Positions 9,016 through 18,110 of a stretch of DNA of 21,672 bases are shown here, piece after piece; position 1 is the stretch's first letter; each line of letters begins with the position of its first letter. A program made the translations under genes and the position numbers. The DNA is taken from assembly GCA_031284275.1 (NCBI GenBank), contig JAITAD010000049.1, positions 1-21,672 of the forward strand, written 5' to 3'. The notes under the pieces were generated by a model. It saw only the letters and a program-made list of their open reading frames with translations. It was not told where the DNA came from and searched no databases. This DNA comes from Tannerellaceae bacterium (GTDB lineage: Bacteria; Bacteroidota; Bacteroidia; Bacteroidales; Tannerellaceae).

Positions 9016-9867
9016 TTAGGGAATCATTTTCTCGATAGGTAAGACCAGAATACCTTCTGCTCCCAATTCTTTCAATTGTCCGACGATAGCCCAAAACTCT
9101 CTGTCAGTGATGACCGACTGTACCGAGAACCAATTACCGTCGGCCAAAGGCGTTACCGTAGGGCTTTTTACTCCGGGCAGGAGATGGATGATATCCGTCA
9201 GTTTTTCTTTCGGAACGTTCAGCAGAACGTACTTCTTCCCCCGAGCACGCTGTACGGCCTCGATACGAAACAGCAACTCGTTCAGAACCGCCTCTTTCTC
9301 CTGACTCAAAGCATGGTTGGCCAGCAACAACGCCTCACTGGGCAGGACGGTTTGCACTTCTTTCAACCGGTTACTGACCAGTGTACTCCCTGAACTGACG
9401 ATGTCGAAGATAGCGTCTGCCAGTCCTATGCCCGGCGCTATTTCTACCGATCCGCTGATGACGTGTAGATCCGCCTTGATACCTTTTTCCCGCAAATATC
9501 CGGAAAGGATGACGGGATAGGAGGTGGCTATTTTCTTTCCCTCGAACCAGTTCAGTCCCCGATAGTCTTCATCTTTGGGGATGGCAAGGGATAGGCGGCA
9601 ACGACTGAACCCGAGGCGTTTAACCAGTCGGGCTTTCTGTCCCTTTTCCACATACTCGTTCTCCCCGACGATACCGGCATCAGCCACACCGTCGGCCACC
9701 GATTGCGGGATGTCGTCATCCCTCAGGAAGAGCAACTCCACAGGAAAACCGTCTGCCGGCAGCAGCAGAATACGCTTCCCTTCGTTGATTTTTATTCCCG
9801 CTTCGCGGAGCAGGCACATTGTTTCCTCATACAAGCGCCCTTTAGATTGTACAGCTATGCGTAACAT
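9016..9867 (-). CDS. hisG: ATP phosphoribosyltransferase, long form
   Basis: This enzyme catalyses the first step of histidine synthesis, joining ATP and PRPP to give phosphoribosyl-ATP. At 283 residues it is the long type, which carries its own C-terminal ACT-like regulatory domain (about 205-283) for feedback inhibition and needs no HisZ. LRIAVQSKGRL at the N-terminus, ADAGIVGENEYVE, and ADAIFDIVSSGSTLVSNRL (the PRPP-binding loop region) identify it. The ATG at 9867 gives the standard N-terminus. No hisD, hisC or hisB follows, as they commonly do in Bacteroidales. Instead a glutamate synthase-type gene begins 13 bases later. I saw no histidine-rich leader peptide or attenuator upstream. Confidence 0.96.
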   Translation of the reverse strand: MLRIAVQSKGRLYEETMCLLREAGIKINEGKRILLLPADGFPVELLFLRDDDIPQSVADGVADAGIVGENEYVEKGQKARLVKRLGFSRCRLSLAIPKDEDYRGLNWFEGKKIATSYPVILSGYLREKGIKADLHVISGSVEIAPGIGLADAIFDIVSSGSTLVSNRLKEVQTVLPSEALLLANHALSQEKEAVLNELLFRIEAVQRARGKKYVLLNVPKEKLTDIIHLLPGVKSPTVTPLADGNWFSVQSVITDREFWAIVGQLKELGAEGILVLPIEKMIP

Positions 9868-9985
9868 GTAAGTCTCCCAATATAAATATTTTGAGTCGGT
9901 GACGACTGCGTATAGTTATGAAAAAGACCCCAAAGTTGGGAAGAATATTTCAATAGGGATAACGTGTAGAACAGGGAAATTATTC

Positions 9986-9993
9986 TACCTTTG
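9986..9993 (+). promoter_or_regulatory. predicted -7 promoter box of nusA-infB
   Basis: TACCTTTG matches the Bacteroidetes -7 consensus TAnnTTTG. It lies 81 bases upstream of the nusA ATG, so transcription would begin near 10000, just at the foot of the hairpin at 10002-10042. No clear -33 TTTG is seen. Upstream, the rest of the 9868-10074 gap holds only a small inverted repeat (9894-9907) and no recognisable hisG promoter. Confidence 0.5.
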
Positions 9994-10001
9994 CGCACGT
10001 T

Positions 10002-10042
10002 GCCGAAAGGTGGGAGGGGGTGGAGAAGCCCCCTCTCTCGGC
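10002..10042 (+). promoter_or_regulatory. GC-rich leader hairpin upstream of nusA
   Basis: GCCGA (10002-10006) pairs with TCGGC (10038-10042). After a 5-base bulge on the left, GGGAGGGGG (10012-10020) pairs with CCCCCTCTC (10029-10037), with one G-U pair, closing an 8-base loop. That is 14 pairs, mostly G-C, beginning within a few bases of the predicted transcription start and ending 32 bases before the nusA ATG. No T-run follows, so it is not a classical terminator. It may stabilise the 5' end or regulate the operon. The structure is seen in the sequence; the function is inference. Confidence 0.45.
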
Positions 10043-10074
10043 GTTTATGGTGGAGTAAATATCCGAACATAAAT

Positions 10075-11439
10075 ATGGCTAAGAAAGCGGAAGCGGTCAG
10101 TATGATTGAGACCTTGGCGGAGTTCAAGGACCTCAAAAACATCAACGAGGAGACCATGATCCATGTCTTGGAGGAATCGTTCAGGAATAGTATTGCCAAG
10201 ATGTTTGGGACGGACGAGAACTATGATATCATCGTGAACGCCAAAAAGGGGGATGTCGAGATATGGCGTAATCGGGTAGTCGTAGAGGAAGGAGCTTTGA
10301 CGGATACGAACTTGGAATTAACGCTTGCAGAGGCGCGTGAGATTGACCCTGATTGCGAGATAGGAGAAGAAGTGACCGATAAGGTTTTCTTCGAATCTTT
10401 CGGGCGTCGGGCTATCTTGAATCTGCGGCAGACCTTAGCTACGAAAATATTGGAGTTGCAAAAAGAAGCCTTGCTGGCCGGCTATCGCGAGCGGCTTACG
10501 GGGCTGATTGTCGCCGATGTCTACCAAGCATGGAAAAAGGAGGTGCTTTTGCTTGACGACGACGGTAACGAGTTGGTGCTTCCCAAGCAGGAGCAGATAC
10601 CTGCCGACTTCTACCGCAAAGGAGATGCCGTGCGTGCCATTATCAAGGAAGTAGAGTTGGTGAATAACACCCCGCGCATCGTCCTTTCCCGCACCGACAA
10701 CAACTTTCTCAAACGTCTTTTTGAGTTGGAAGTGCCGGAAATTAATGACGGCCTGATTACCATTAAGGCTATCGCCCGAATCCCCGGCGAACGGGCAAAA
10801 ATGGCCGTAGAATCCTACGATGACCGTATTGACCCGGTGGGCGCCTGCGTCGGTATGAAAGGATCTCGCATACACGGGATAGTACGTGAGATGAAGAATG
10901 AGAACATCGATGTCATCGTCTATACGACGAACACCGCCCTTTTCATACAGCGAGCGTTAAGTCCGGCCAAGGTCTCTTCCATCAAGCTCTATGAGGAAGA
11001 GAGGCGGGCAGAGGTCTATATGCGTCCCGAAGAAGTTTCTCTCGCCATAGGTCGTTCCGGCCAGAATATCAAATTGGCCTGTATGCTGACAGGATACACC
11101 ATTGATGTCATCCGCGACATAGAAGGCGCTGAGGAAGAAGACATTTATCTCGACGAGTTCGCCGATGAAATTGATGTTTGGGTGATTGATGCGCTCAAAC
11201 GTATCGGATGCTACACGGCTAAGGCCGTCTTGGGTAAGGACAGGACTGAGGTGATGGAACTTTCCGATTTGGAAGAGCAGACGGTGGACGAGGTGTATCG
11301 TATCCTGCGCAGCGAGTTCGAAGACGAAGAAAGTGCACCGGTGAGCGATGGCAGTGATGGCGCCGACGGCAGTCAGGATGTTCAACCGGAAGAGAGCCTG
11401 CCTGAGGAGGAACAGCCCGTAGAGAAGGGAGCAGTATAA
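10075..11439 (+). CDS. nusA: transcription termination/antitermination factor NusA
   Basis: NusA binds RNA polymerase and nascent RNA and modulates pausing, termination and antitermination. The start at 10075 ([19 protein letters not shown]) fits Bacteroidetes NusA. The open frame extends to 9991, but those extra 28 codons lie in the leader hairpin and are not family-like. The 454 residues comprise an N-terminal polymerase-binding domain (~1-130), an S1 domain (~135-205), KH1 with GMKG at 260-263, KH2 with GRSG at 326-329, a helix-hairpin-helix stretch (~380-425, [12 protein letters not shown]), and an acidic tail. rimP, the usual upstream gene, is missing here. infB follows after 10 bases, so the two are surely one operon. 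Confidence 0.96.
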   Translation: MAKKAEAVSMIETLAEFKDLKNINEETMIHVLEESFRNSIAKMFGTDENYDIIVNAKKGDVEIWRNRVVVEEGALTDTNLELTLAEAREIDPDCEIGEEVTDKVFFESFGRRAILNLRQTLATKILELQKEALLAGYRERLTGLIVADVYQAWKKEVLLLDDDGNELVLPKQEQIPADFYRKGDAVRAIIKEVELVNNTPRIVLSRTDNNFLKRLFELEVPEINDGLITIKAIARIPGERAKMAVESYDDRIDPVGACVGMKGSRIHGIVREMKNENIDVIVYTTNTALFIQRALSPAKVSSIKLYEEERRAEVYMRPEEVSLAIGRSGQNIKLACMLTGYTIDVIRDIEGAEEEDIYLDEFADEIDVWVIDALKRIGCYTAKAVLGKDRTEVMELSDLEEQTVDEVYRILRSEFEDEESAPVSDGSDGADGSQDVQPEESLPEEEQPVEKGAV

Positions 11440-11449
11440 AAGGGAGTGT

Positions 11450-14440
11450 ATGGCGGTTAAGCTAAGCAAGGTAGCAACGGTGTTGAATGTAGGAGTTTCC
11501 ACGCTTGCGGAGTTCCTACAGAAGAAGGGCGCTGACGTTAAGGACAATCCCAACACGCGGATTTCCGACACCGAGCAGTTGCCGATGCTTGTTGAAGAGT
11601 TCGCTAAGACGTTCTCTCCGCAGGAACGTGCTGCCCTCATTGCGCAAATAGTACCGCCTCCTGTTGTGCAACAACCGCCGCAAGAAGAGGTAGTCCCTGA
11701 TACCCCCGCACCCCCACCTCCACCTCCCGTCGTTCTTCCGGAGGTGGAAGAGGTAGAAATCAAAGCAATCATCCCTGAAGAATCTCGGCCGCGGATTACC
11801 ATTGTCGGGCATACCGACAACATTGCGACGGACGATCGTCGGAAGAAGAAAAAACCGAAGTCTGCCCCTGCAGAGAAAGTTGCCCTTTCGGAGAAATCCA
11901 CCCCTGCGGAAAAACCCGCATCAAGACGTTCTACACCGGTTAGAGAGAAATCAAAGGAGTCCCCGAAAGAGGTTGTTGAGGTAGTTCCCATTGTGGCCGA
12001 TCCCATTGTGACCGACCTTGTTGAGACTGTCCCTGTTCCGGTCGATCCCGTTGTTCCGGTTGTTCCCGTAGAGGAACACATTGAGCCTGAAAAAATCATC
12101 CCCGTTCAACCTGTTGAAGAAGAAAAGATACTTCAACCTGAAACGGTGGTGGAAGAAGCTGTTGCCGATCCGGTTGTTCCGGTTACACCTCCCCCTGTTG
12201 ATGCAGACGTCCCCTTCCGTCTGGAAAGAAAGTCGGACATTGAGTTTAAGGTTGTCGATAAGATAAACCTCGACGTTATCCCCCAACAGAACCGTTCCAA
12301 ACGCAGGGGGATGAAGGACGAGCATCCACCGTTATCCGCTTCCAAGCCGGCTGTCGCTGCTCCTGCTGCCGACGAGGCCAAGAAGAAGAGGAAACGGATA
12401 AAGAAAGATCGCGTAGACATTAATAATACCCCCGGCACAAACGTGCGTCCCACCCTCGCACAGCAGCGCCCCCATGATAATGCTCCCCGCCGCAGTGGAG
12501 GTAGTAAAGTCAAGAAACCTGTCAAGCAAGACCTCACGAGTGAAGACATTCAACGTCAGGTAAAGGAGACACTTGCCCAGCTCACCGCCAAAGGTAAGAG
12601 TAAGGCTTCCAAGCACCGCAGGGATAAGCGCGAGGCCGCCGCTATCCGCGATACGGGACGGCAGGCACAGGAAGCGCGCGAAAGCCGCGTACTGAAACTC
12701 ACCGAGTTCGTTACCGCCAACGACCTCGCCAACATGATGGACGTTCCCGTCACGCAGGTCATCGGTACCTGCATGTCTATCGGTATCATGGTGTCTATCA
12801 ACCAGCGTCTTGATGCCGAAACCATCAACATTGTGGCCGATGAGTTCGGTTTTCGTACCGAATACGTCAGCGCCGAAGTCGTTGAGGCCATCAAGTCCGA
12901 TAACGAAGATGACTCGCCGGAAGATTATGTTACCCGTCCCCCCGTTGTGGCTGTCATGGGGCATGTCGACCATGGTAAAACCTCTCTCCTCGACAATATC
13001 CGCAAGGCCAACGTTATTGCCGGCGAAGCAGGAGGAATCACCCAGCACATAGGCGCTTATAACGTCACTTTGCCTAATGGCCGCCAGATAACTTTCCTTG
13101 ATACCCCCGGGCATGAAGCTTTCACTGCCATGCGTGCACGAGGAGCTAAGGCGACGGACATTGCCATCATCATCGTCGCTGCCGACGACAATGTCATGCC
13201 CCAGACCATTGAAGCCATCAACCATGCCTCTGCCGCAGGCGTCCCCATCGTTTTTGCCATCAATAAGATAGACAAGCCCGGAGCCAATCCCGAAAAGATA
13301 AAGGAAGAATTGGCCAACATGAACTACCTCCTCGAAGAATGGGGCGGTAAGTACCAGAGTCAGGATATTTCTGCCAAGAAAGGCATCGGCATTGAAGAAT
13401 TGTTGGAAAAGGTACTGCTTGAAGCGGATATGTTGGAGTTGAAAGCCAATCCCCAACGGCGTGCCGTCGGTACGGTCATCGAATCTACGCTGGATAAGGG
13501 ACGTGGTTACGTCGCTACGGTACTTGTCGGTAACGGTACGCTCAAGATGGGCGATATCGTGTTGGCCGGTACCCACTACGGCCGCATCAAAGCCATGTTC
13601 AACGAACGAAACCAGCGTGTCGAATCCGCCGCACCCTCTGAGCCGGTACTCATCCTCGGGTTGAACGGCGCTCCTCAGGCCGGCGACACGTTCAACGTGC
13701 TTGAAACGGAACAGGAAGCCCGCGAGATAGCCGTCCGTCGGGAACAGTTACAGCGGGAATTGGGGCTGCGTACCCAGAAGATGCTTACTTTGGACGACAT
13801 AGGACGCCGTATTGCCATCGGCCGCTTTCAGGAACTCAACGTCATTGTCAAAGGTGATGTCGATGGCTCCGTCGAAGCGTTGTCCGACTCCCTTATTCGT
13901 CTTTCCACTGAGGAGATACAGGTCAATGTCATCCACAAGGCCGTTGGACAGATTTCCGAATCCGATGTTACCTTAGCTGCTACGTCCAATGCCATCATTA
14001 TCGGCTTTCAGGTACGTCCCGCCCAGTCCGCCCGCCGTTCTGCCGAGAAAGAAGGCGTTGAGATACGTCTCTACTCCGTCATTTATGATGCCATCGAAGA
14101 AGTTCGTGCCGCTATGGAAGGCATGCTTTCTCCTGAAATCAAGGAAGAGATAACGGCCAACGTAGACGTCTCGCAAGTATTCAAGATAACCAAGGTCGGG
14201 GTGGTTGCCGGTTGCATCGTGAAAGAAGGGAAGCTCAAACGCACGAACAAGATACGCCTCATCCGCGACGGTATCGTTATCCATACGGGCGTCTTGGGTT
14301 CTCTCAAACGTTTCAAGGACGATGTCCGTGAAGTAAGCACAGGACAGGATTGCGGTCTTAATATCCAAAACTTCAATGACATCCAAGTCGGCGATATCAT
14401 AGAGGCCTACGAAGAAACCGAAGTCAAGAAAACCCTCTGA
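11450..14440 (+). CDS. infB: translation initiation factor IF-2
   Basis: This 996-residue GTPase delivers initiator fMet-tRNA to the 30S ribosome and promotes 50S joining. Residues 1-55 form the IF2 N-terminal helical module ([20 protein letters not shown]). About 60-420 is a long, disordered-looking linker rich in Pro, Val, Glu and Lys. The core begins near 420; GHVDHGKT at 504-511 is the G1 P-loop, followed by DTPGHEAF (G3) and NKIDKPG (G4). Then come domain II, the IF2-specific domain (~790-890) and the C-terminal fMet-tRNA-binding domain ending [18 protein letters not shown] lies shortly before the ATG at 11450. A convincing terminator is not evident downstream. Confidence 0.97.
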   Translation: MAVKLSKVATVLNVGVSTLAEFLQKKGADVKDNPNTRISDTEQLPMLVEEFAKTFSPQERAALIAQIVPPPVVQQPPQEEVVPDTPAPPPPPPVVLPEVEEVEIKAIIPEESRPRITIVGHTDNIATDDRRKKKKPKSAPAEKVALSEKSTPAEKPASRRSTPVREKSKESPKEVVEVVPIVADPIVTDLVETVPVPVDPVVPVVPVEEHIEPEKIIPVQPVEEEKILQPETVVEEAVADPVVPVTPPPVDADVPFRLERKSDIEFKVVDKINLDVIPQQNRSKRRGMKDEHPPLSASKPAVAAPAADEAKKKRKRIKKDRVDINNTPGTNVRPTLAQQRPHDNAPRRSGGSKVKKPVKQDLTSEDIQRQVKETLAQLTAKGKSKASKHRRDKREAAAIRDTGRQAQEARESRVLKLTEFVTANDLANMMDVPVTQVIGTCMSIGIMVSINQRLDAETINIVADEFGFRTEYVSAEVVEAIKSDNEDDSPEDYVTRPPVVAVMGHVDHGKTSLLDNIRKANVIAGEAGGITQHIGAYNVTLPNGRQITFLDTPGHEAFTAMRARGAKATDIAIIIVAADDNVMPQTIEAINHASAAGVPIVFAINKIDKPGANPEKIKEELANMNYLLEEWGGKYQSQDISAKKGIGIEELLEKVLLEADMLELKANPQRRAVGTVIESTLDKGRGYVATVLVGNGTLKMGDIVLAGTHYGRIKAMFNERNQRVESAAPSEPVLILGLNGAPQAGDTFNVLETEQEAREIAVRREQLQRELGLRTQKMLTLDDIGRRIAIGRFQELNVIVKGDVDGSVEALSDSLIRLSTEEIQVNVIHKAVGQISESDVTLAATSNAIIIGFQVRPAQSARRSAEKEGVEIRLYSVIYDAIEEVRAAMEGMLSPEIKEEITANVDVSQVFKITKVGVVAGCIVKEGKLKRTNKIRLIRDGIVIHTGVLGSLKRFKDDVREVSTGQDCGLNIQNFNDIQVGDIIEAYEETEVKKTL

Positions 14441-14545
14441 CCGCCCTTTCCTCGCCATTCTTCTTCCTGAAAACAAGGAATGTCTTATTTCTACATAGCT
14501 TTCGTAAAATTAAGGTCTAAACCGCAATTTTCACAAAAGTGAAGA

Positions 14546-14564
14546 TATGCCGTGACATGGCGTA
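14546..14564. terminator. weak candidate hairpin in the infB-yraN convergent gap
   Basis: TATGCC (14546-14551) pairs with GGCGTA (14559-14564), 6 pairs including one G-U, followed on the plus side by CACGTTTT. A second tiny hairpin, TTCAC-AAAA-GTGAA, lies at about 14530-14543. Either could end infB or yraN transcripts, but neither is strong. The rest of the 130-base gap (14441-14570) shows no gene. Confidence 0.25.
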
Positions 14565-14570
14565 CACGTT

Positions 14571-14939
14571 TTAACCGACAGGTGGCCAGTAGGCGTCTTC
14601 GATGTGGTTGATGGTATAATCTCCTTGTCTGTCGGTAATGACGGTGATAATGTCGAAACGGACAGGATGATCCTCTTTCATACGTCGGGCATAGCTGTCT
14701 GCGGCAAGCGTCAGGCGGCGTATCTTCCTGCGATTGACGGCATCCTCAGGTTCGACGAGGCGATTTGCCGAGCGAGTCTTCACTTCGACGATGACAAGCA
14801 TTTCTCCGTCCAAAGCGACGATATCCAATTCAAACTTGTGCCATCGCCAATTGGTATCCAATATTTTGTACCCCTTTTCGAGAAGAAAGTCTTTTGCGCA
14901 GCGTTCCCCATCGTATCCGATGGCAGTGTGGGATTTCAT
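14571..14939 (-). CDS. yraN: YraN/UPF0102 family putative endonuclease
   Basis: This 122-residue protein has the PD-(D/E)xK nuclease-like fold typical of the YraN family. The motif residues are E37 and D39 (in FELDIVALD) and E52-x-K54 (in VIVEVKTR). The N-terminal IGYDGERCAKDFLLEKGY is also standard. The cellular role of the family is not firmly established; links to DNA processing or repair are suggested from the fold. The ATG at 14939 overlaps the stop of the upstream permease gene as ATGA, so they are co-transcribed, which is probably economy of packing rather than a shared pathway. Confidence 0.92.
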   Translation of the reverse strand: MKSHTAIGYDGERCAKDFLLEKGYKILDTNWRWHKFELDIVALDGEMLVIVEVKTRSANRLVEPEDAVNRRKIRRLTLAADSYARRMKEDHPVRFDIITVITDRQGDYTINHIEDAYWPPVG

Positions 14940-16807
14940 GGGCGTGGGATGAGCAGGAGGAGTTCTTCGGCGACCTGTCCGACGGTGGCGAGGTCATGGC
15001 GCAGGTAACGTCGCCGGTAGACGGCAAGGAGATACATCGGCAGTGAAAGGGGGAAACAGAAGGCCAGGTACCGTCCGACGGCAGGTCGGAAAGGAGGCAG
15101 GAAGTCGTATCCCCTCAGTATGGGGAAGTCCATCAGCTTGTTGAGGATAAGTATACGGTCGGAATTGTGGAGCGTTTCGACGAGTTGTTCCATCTCGTTG
15201 GAAAGGGCGGCCGCTTCGGCGTCTCGTCCACCTTCTTCCCAGAAACGGAAGAAAGGAGGGAAAAGACGATAGTCGGTTGTTCGGGCACGGCATCGGGCAG
15301 CAAGCGCCTCAAGTCGAGGGACAAGGGCCGCATAGTTCGGGGCATAGATAACGACCTCCTTACGTTCGATTTTGCGGAGGGCGCGTTGTCCGCCGAGGGT
15401 TTTGAGTACGTTGAGCCATGCATCGGCATTGAGCATGACGGAATCCTTAACCGCTTTATACGTCAGAAAAGTTCCGAGACAGGCAAGAACGGCGGCCGAG
15501 AGCCACATCCCCTGCCACGCAGGCCACAGGCCGTTTCGCACCATCTTCAGCCCGACGTTATCGAGAATATAGTAGAGGATAAAAAGAAAAATGGAAAGGA
15601 TAACGGGTACGCCAAGTCCGCCTTTACGGATGATAGCCCCGAGAGGTGCGCCGACGAAGAAAAAGAGCAGGCAGGCGGCAGATACGGTGAACTTCTTGTG
15701 CCATTCGATAACGTATCGGCGAATATGTGTCGATTCTTCGGAAAGTGACAGGGCGCGGATAGCATGTTGTTCTTTGATGTTTTGCGCATCGTTTCGTGCC
15801 CGCACCAGCAGTTCGCGGTAAGGTGTGTCGCCGGATCGGATGAGGCTGTCGAAAGGTATGGAGGGCAGGATAAGGTCATCAGGGAGAGAATCGTTCCTCA
15901 TCGTCCGCCGGTAAGAGGAGGCTATCAGGGAACGGGCATTGAGGTCTTTGATACTGTCGAGGCATAAGGTCATGGAGTCGATAGCGGTTTGGAGTTGATG
16001 GAGGTTTTTCCCCATATATTCGCTTTGGAGGAAGGAATCGTCAATGCGCGTAAAATTGGCATCGAAATCAATAAGGATTTCCTTTGAGGTGAAGGTCTCA
16101 CGTCGGTAGGGGACGGAAGCCTGTCGCAATCGGTTGTTTTTAGGGCTTTCCTGTCGCAGGTTTTCAAACGATTCGCCGTTGTGGAGGGTAAGGACGAGAA
16201 ACTTTTTATCTGCCGACATCTTGAGCCGTCCCGAATCGGCGACGATGACCCGCGCATTGTTGAACCCTTCGGAATAGTCATAGATCATCATCTCTACGAG
16301 ACGTCCGGTTTCGGTTTTTTCCTTCACATAGAGGTTGAACCCCGTGATCTCGCGATAGAACGCCCCTTGCGGGATATCCAGTTCCGGCGACTTTTGCCGC
16401 ATGGAGTAGAGCAAGCCCCACAGCTTGACCTGAACGGCGGGAAGCGCATTGTTCTGGAAAAAGAAAGCGCCCGTGCTGATACAGGCCACGAGGATAATCA
16501 GCGGCCGCATGATACGGAAGAGCGAAACGCCGGCCGATTTCATGGCCAGCAATTCCAGTCGTTCACCCAGATTACCGAAGGTCATCAATGAAGCCAACAG
16601 GATGGATAAGGGCAAGGCCATGGGCACGAGAAAGAGGGCGGCATAGAGAAAAAGTTCTGCCAGAACGGATAACTCCAGGCCTTTGCCCACCATATCATCG
16701 ATATACCGCCAGATAAATTGCATCAGCACGATGAAGAGGCAGATGCCGAAGGTCATTGCGAAGAGTGGGAGAAAGGTTTGCAGGACAAAAGAGTATAACC
16801 GTTTCAA
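14936..16807 (-). CDS. LptF/LptG family permease (YjgP/YjgQ), LPS export
   Basis: This inner-membrane protein is of the type that, with the ATPase LptB, extracts lipopolysaccharide and feeds the LptC-A-D bridge to the outer membrane. It has 623 residues. Three N-terminal membrane segments (~13-33, 50-76, 98-116) include the conserved MTFGNLGERLELLAMKSAG. A periplasmic jellyroll-like region spans ~120-368, and three more segments follow (~374-391, 399-416, 428-450). An extra ~170-residue C-terminal extension with another hydrophobic stretch (~580-600) is beyond the classical family core. The start is TTG at 16807 (MKRLYSFVLQTF). No in-frame ATG lies upstream, and the first internal ATG, residue 18, would remove part of the first helix. 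Whether it is LptF or LptG cannot be told. Confidence 0.88.
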   Translation of the reverse strand: MKRLYSFVLQTFLPLFAMTFGICLFIVLMQFIWRYIDDMVGKGLELSVLAELFLYAALFLVPMALPLSILLASLMTFGNLGERLELLAMKSAGVSLFRIMRPLIILVACISTGAFFFQNNALPAVQVKLWGLLYSMRQKSPELDIPQGAFYREITGFNLYVKEKTETGRLVEMMIYDYSEGFNNARVIVADSGRLKMSADKKFLVLTLHNGESFENLRQESPKNNRLRQASVPYRRETFTSKEILIDFDANFTRIDDSFLQSEYMGKNLHQLQTAIDSMTLCLDSIKDLNARSLIASSYRRTMRNDSLPDDLILPSIPFDSLIRSGDTPYRELLVRARNDAQNIKEQHAIRALSLSEESTHIRRYVIEWHKKFTVSAACLLFFFVGAPLGAIIRKGGLGVPVILSIFLFILYYILDNVGLKMVRNGLWPAWQGMWLSAAVLACLGTFLTYKAVKDSVMLNADAWLNVLKTLGGQRALRKIERKEVVIYAPNYAALVPRLEALAARCRARTTDYRLFPPFFRFWEEGGRDAEAAALSNEMEQLVETLHNSDRILILNKLMDFPILRGYDFLPPFRPAVGRYLAFCFPLSLPMYLLAVYRRRYLRHDLATVGQVAEELLLLIPRP

Positions 16808-16855
16808 AGTATATAATGGGCTTATTTTTTCCGAGCCACAAATTAAGCAAAAAGC

Positions 16856-18052
16856 ATGAAGAAAAGGGCTAACTTCGCCATTCCAAACGAAAGCAGGCTT
16901 GCTGTGCTACGGATAGAAGAGTTGCCCTCCCCCTGTTATGTGTTGGAGGAACGCAAATTACGGGACAATCTGTCTCTGATAAAGGATGTAAAGGAGAGGA
17001 GCGGGGTAGATATCATCCTTGCCTTTAAGGCTTTTGCGCTGTGGAAAGCTTTCCCCATCATACGGGAGTACATAACCCGTTCTACGGCAAGTTCGGCATG
17101 GGAAGCCCGTCTTGCTTGGGAAGAAATGGGCAGTAGGGCACACAGCTATGCACCGGCGTATACGGAAGCAGACTTTGGGGAAATAATGTCTTTCAGCAGC
17201 CATATCACATTCAATTCCCTCGCACAGTTCCACCGTTTTTATCCCGCCGTGCGGACTTCCGGCAGAGATATCTCCTGCGGTCTGCGTATCAATCCCGAAT
17301 ATTCTCCCGTGAAGACGCCGCTGTACAACCCGTCGGTGGCCGGTTCACGGTTGGGGGTTACGCGTGACGGCCTGCCCGACATCCTGCCCGAAGGGATAGA
17401 AGGACTGCATTTCCACGTCCTGTGCGAGTCCTCTTCCTACGATTTGGAAAAAGCCTTATCCGTAGTGGAAGAGCGTTTCGGTGCATACTTGCCGCAGATA
17501 AAATGGCTGAACATGGGTGGAGGCCATCTCATGACACGCGCAGACTATGATACGGAACATCTCATTTCCCTGCTTCGGGCGTTCAAGGAGCGTTATCCCG
17601 GGTTATCCGTTATCCTTGAGCCGGGCAGCGCTTTTGCTTGGCAAGCGGGCTTCCTCCTGACGACGGTCGTAGACGTCGTCGAGAATCAAGGTGTGCGGAC
17701 GGCTGTTATCGACGCCTCGTTCACCTGCCACATGCCGGACTGTCTGGAGATGCCCTACCAACCTGTTATCCGTCAAGCGATACCCGCCGGACAGGAACAG
17801 GCCGGCGGCCATGCCTACCGTATCGGCGGTAACAGTTGCCTGAGCGGAGACGTGATGGGCGATTGGTACTTCCCTCAGCCTTTGCGAACGGGTGACAGAC
17901 TCATTTTTGAGGATATGCTCCATTACACCACCGTCAAAACGACGTTCTTCAACGGTATCCGCCATCCCTCCATTGCATTGCTGACGGCGGACGACAAACC
18001 GGTCATCTATCGGACGTTCTCCTACGAAGACTATCGCAACCGTATGAGTTGA
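16856..18052 (+). CDS. nspC: carboxynorspermidine/carboxyspermidine decarboxylase
   Basis: This PLP enzyme (398 residues, alanine-racemase-type fold) removes CO2 from carboxynorspermidine or carboxyspermidine, the last step of the alternative polyamine route. K58 in LAFKAFALW is the expected PLP lysine. GGGH at 221-224 and EPGSAFAW at 255-262 bind the cofactor phosphate region. CHMPDCLEMPY (291-301) and GGNSCLSGD (324-332) carry the conserved C-terminal catalytic residues. The start at 16856 is the only ATG near the N-terminus, leaving ~15 residues before the family-typical LPSPCYVLEE. It diverges from the permease gene across only 48 bases; a near-match box TATTTTTT (16823-16830) could be its promoter. 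The partner carboxy(nor)spermidine dehydrogenase is not in the window. Confidence 0.93.
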   Translation: MKKRANFAIPNESRLAVLRIEELPSPCYVLEERKLRDNLSLIKDVKERSGVDIILAFKAFALWKAFPIIREYITRSTASSAWEARLAWEEMGSRAHSYAPAYTEADFGEIMSFSSHITFNSLAQFHRFYPAVRTSGRDISCGLRINPEYSPVKTPLYNPSVAGSRLGVTRDGLPDILPEGIEGLHFHVLCESSSYDLEKALSVVEERFGAYLPQIKWLNMGGGHLMTRADYDTEHLISLLRAFKERYPGLSVILEPGSAFAWQAGFLLTTVVDVVENQGVRTAVIDASFTCHMPDCLEMPYQPVIRQAIPAGQEQAGGHAYRIGGNSCLSGDVMGDWYFPQPLRTGDRLIFEDMLHYTTVKTTFFNGIRHPSIALLTADDKPVIYRTFSYEDYRNRMS

Positions 18053-18074
18053 GCCGTGCATAGGCGCAAAATGA

Positions 18075-18082
18075 TACCTTTG
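18075..18082 (+). promoter_or_regulatory. predicted -7 promoter box of the debranching enzyme gene
   Basis: TACCTTTG matches TAnnTTTG in the 58-base gap after nspC, with TTG at 18049-18051 as a possible loose -33 element. It would start transcription near 18089. AAGGAGA (18097-18103) follows, 7 bases before the ATG at 18111, as a good Shine-Dalgarno-like site. This suggests the debranching gene has its own promoter rather than depending on nspC. Confidence 0.5.
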
Positions 18083-18110
18083 TTGTCGGAATCATTAAGG
18101 AGAAAGCCTG

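Noticed and set aside
7599..9038. A 479-codon plus-strand open frame opposite gltA.
   Set aside because: It is an antisense shadow of a well-conserved flavoprotein gene in GC-rich sequence. Its translation has no family-like features.
9877..9884. TATATTGG on the minus strand as a hisG promoter.
   Set aside because: It has one mismatch to TAnnTTTG, no -33 partner, and would leave almost no leader before the hisG ATG.
9868..9990. A histidine attenuator or T-box before hisG.
   Set aside because: I found no histidine-rich leader peptide, no terminator-antiterminator pair and no T-box-like sequence; only a 5-pair hairpin at 9894-9907.
9991..10074. Upstream extension of nusA to 9991.
   Set aside because: These codons fall inside the predicted promoter box and leader hairpin, and the residues are not NusA-like; 10075 gives the family N-terminus.
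10957..12099. A 380-codon minus-strand open frame opposite nusA/infB, rich in Thr, Gly and Ser.
   Set aside because: Its composition is simply the reverse complement of the Val/Pro/Glu linker of IF-2; no start signal or homology is apparent.
12332..13576. A 414-codon minus-strand open frame opposite infB.
   Set aside because: It lies opposite the most conserved part of infB, including the GTPase domain, and is explained by codon bias.
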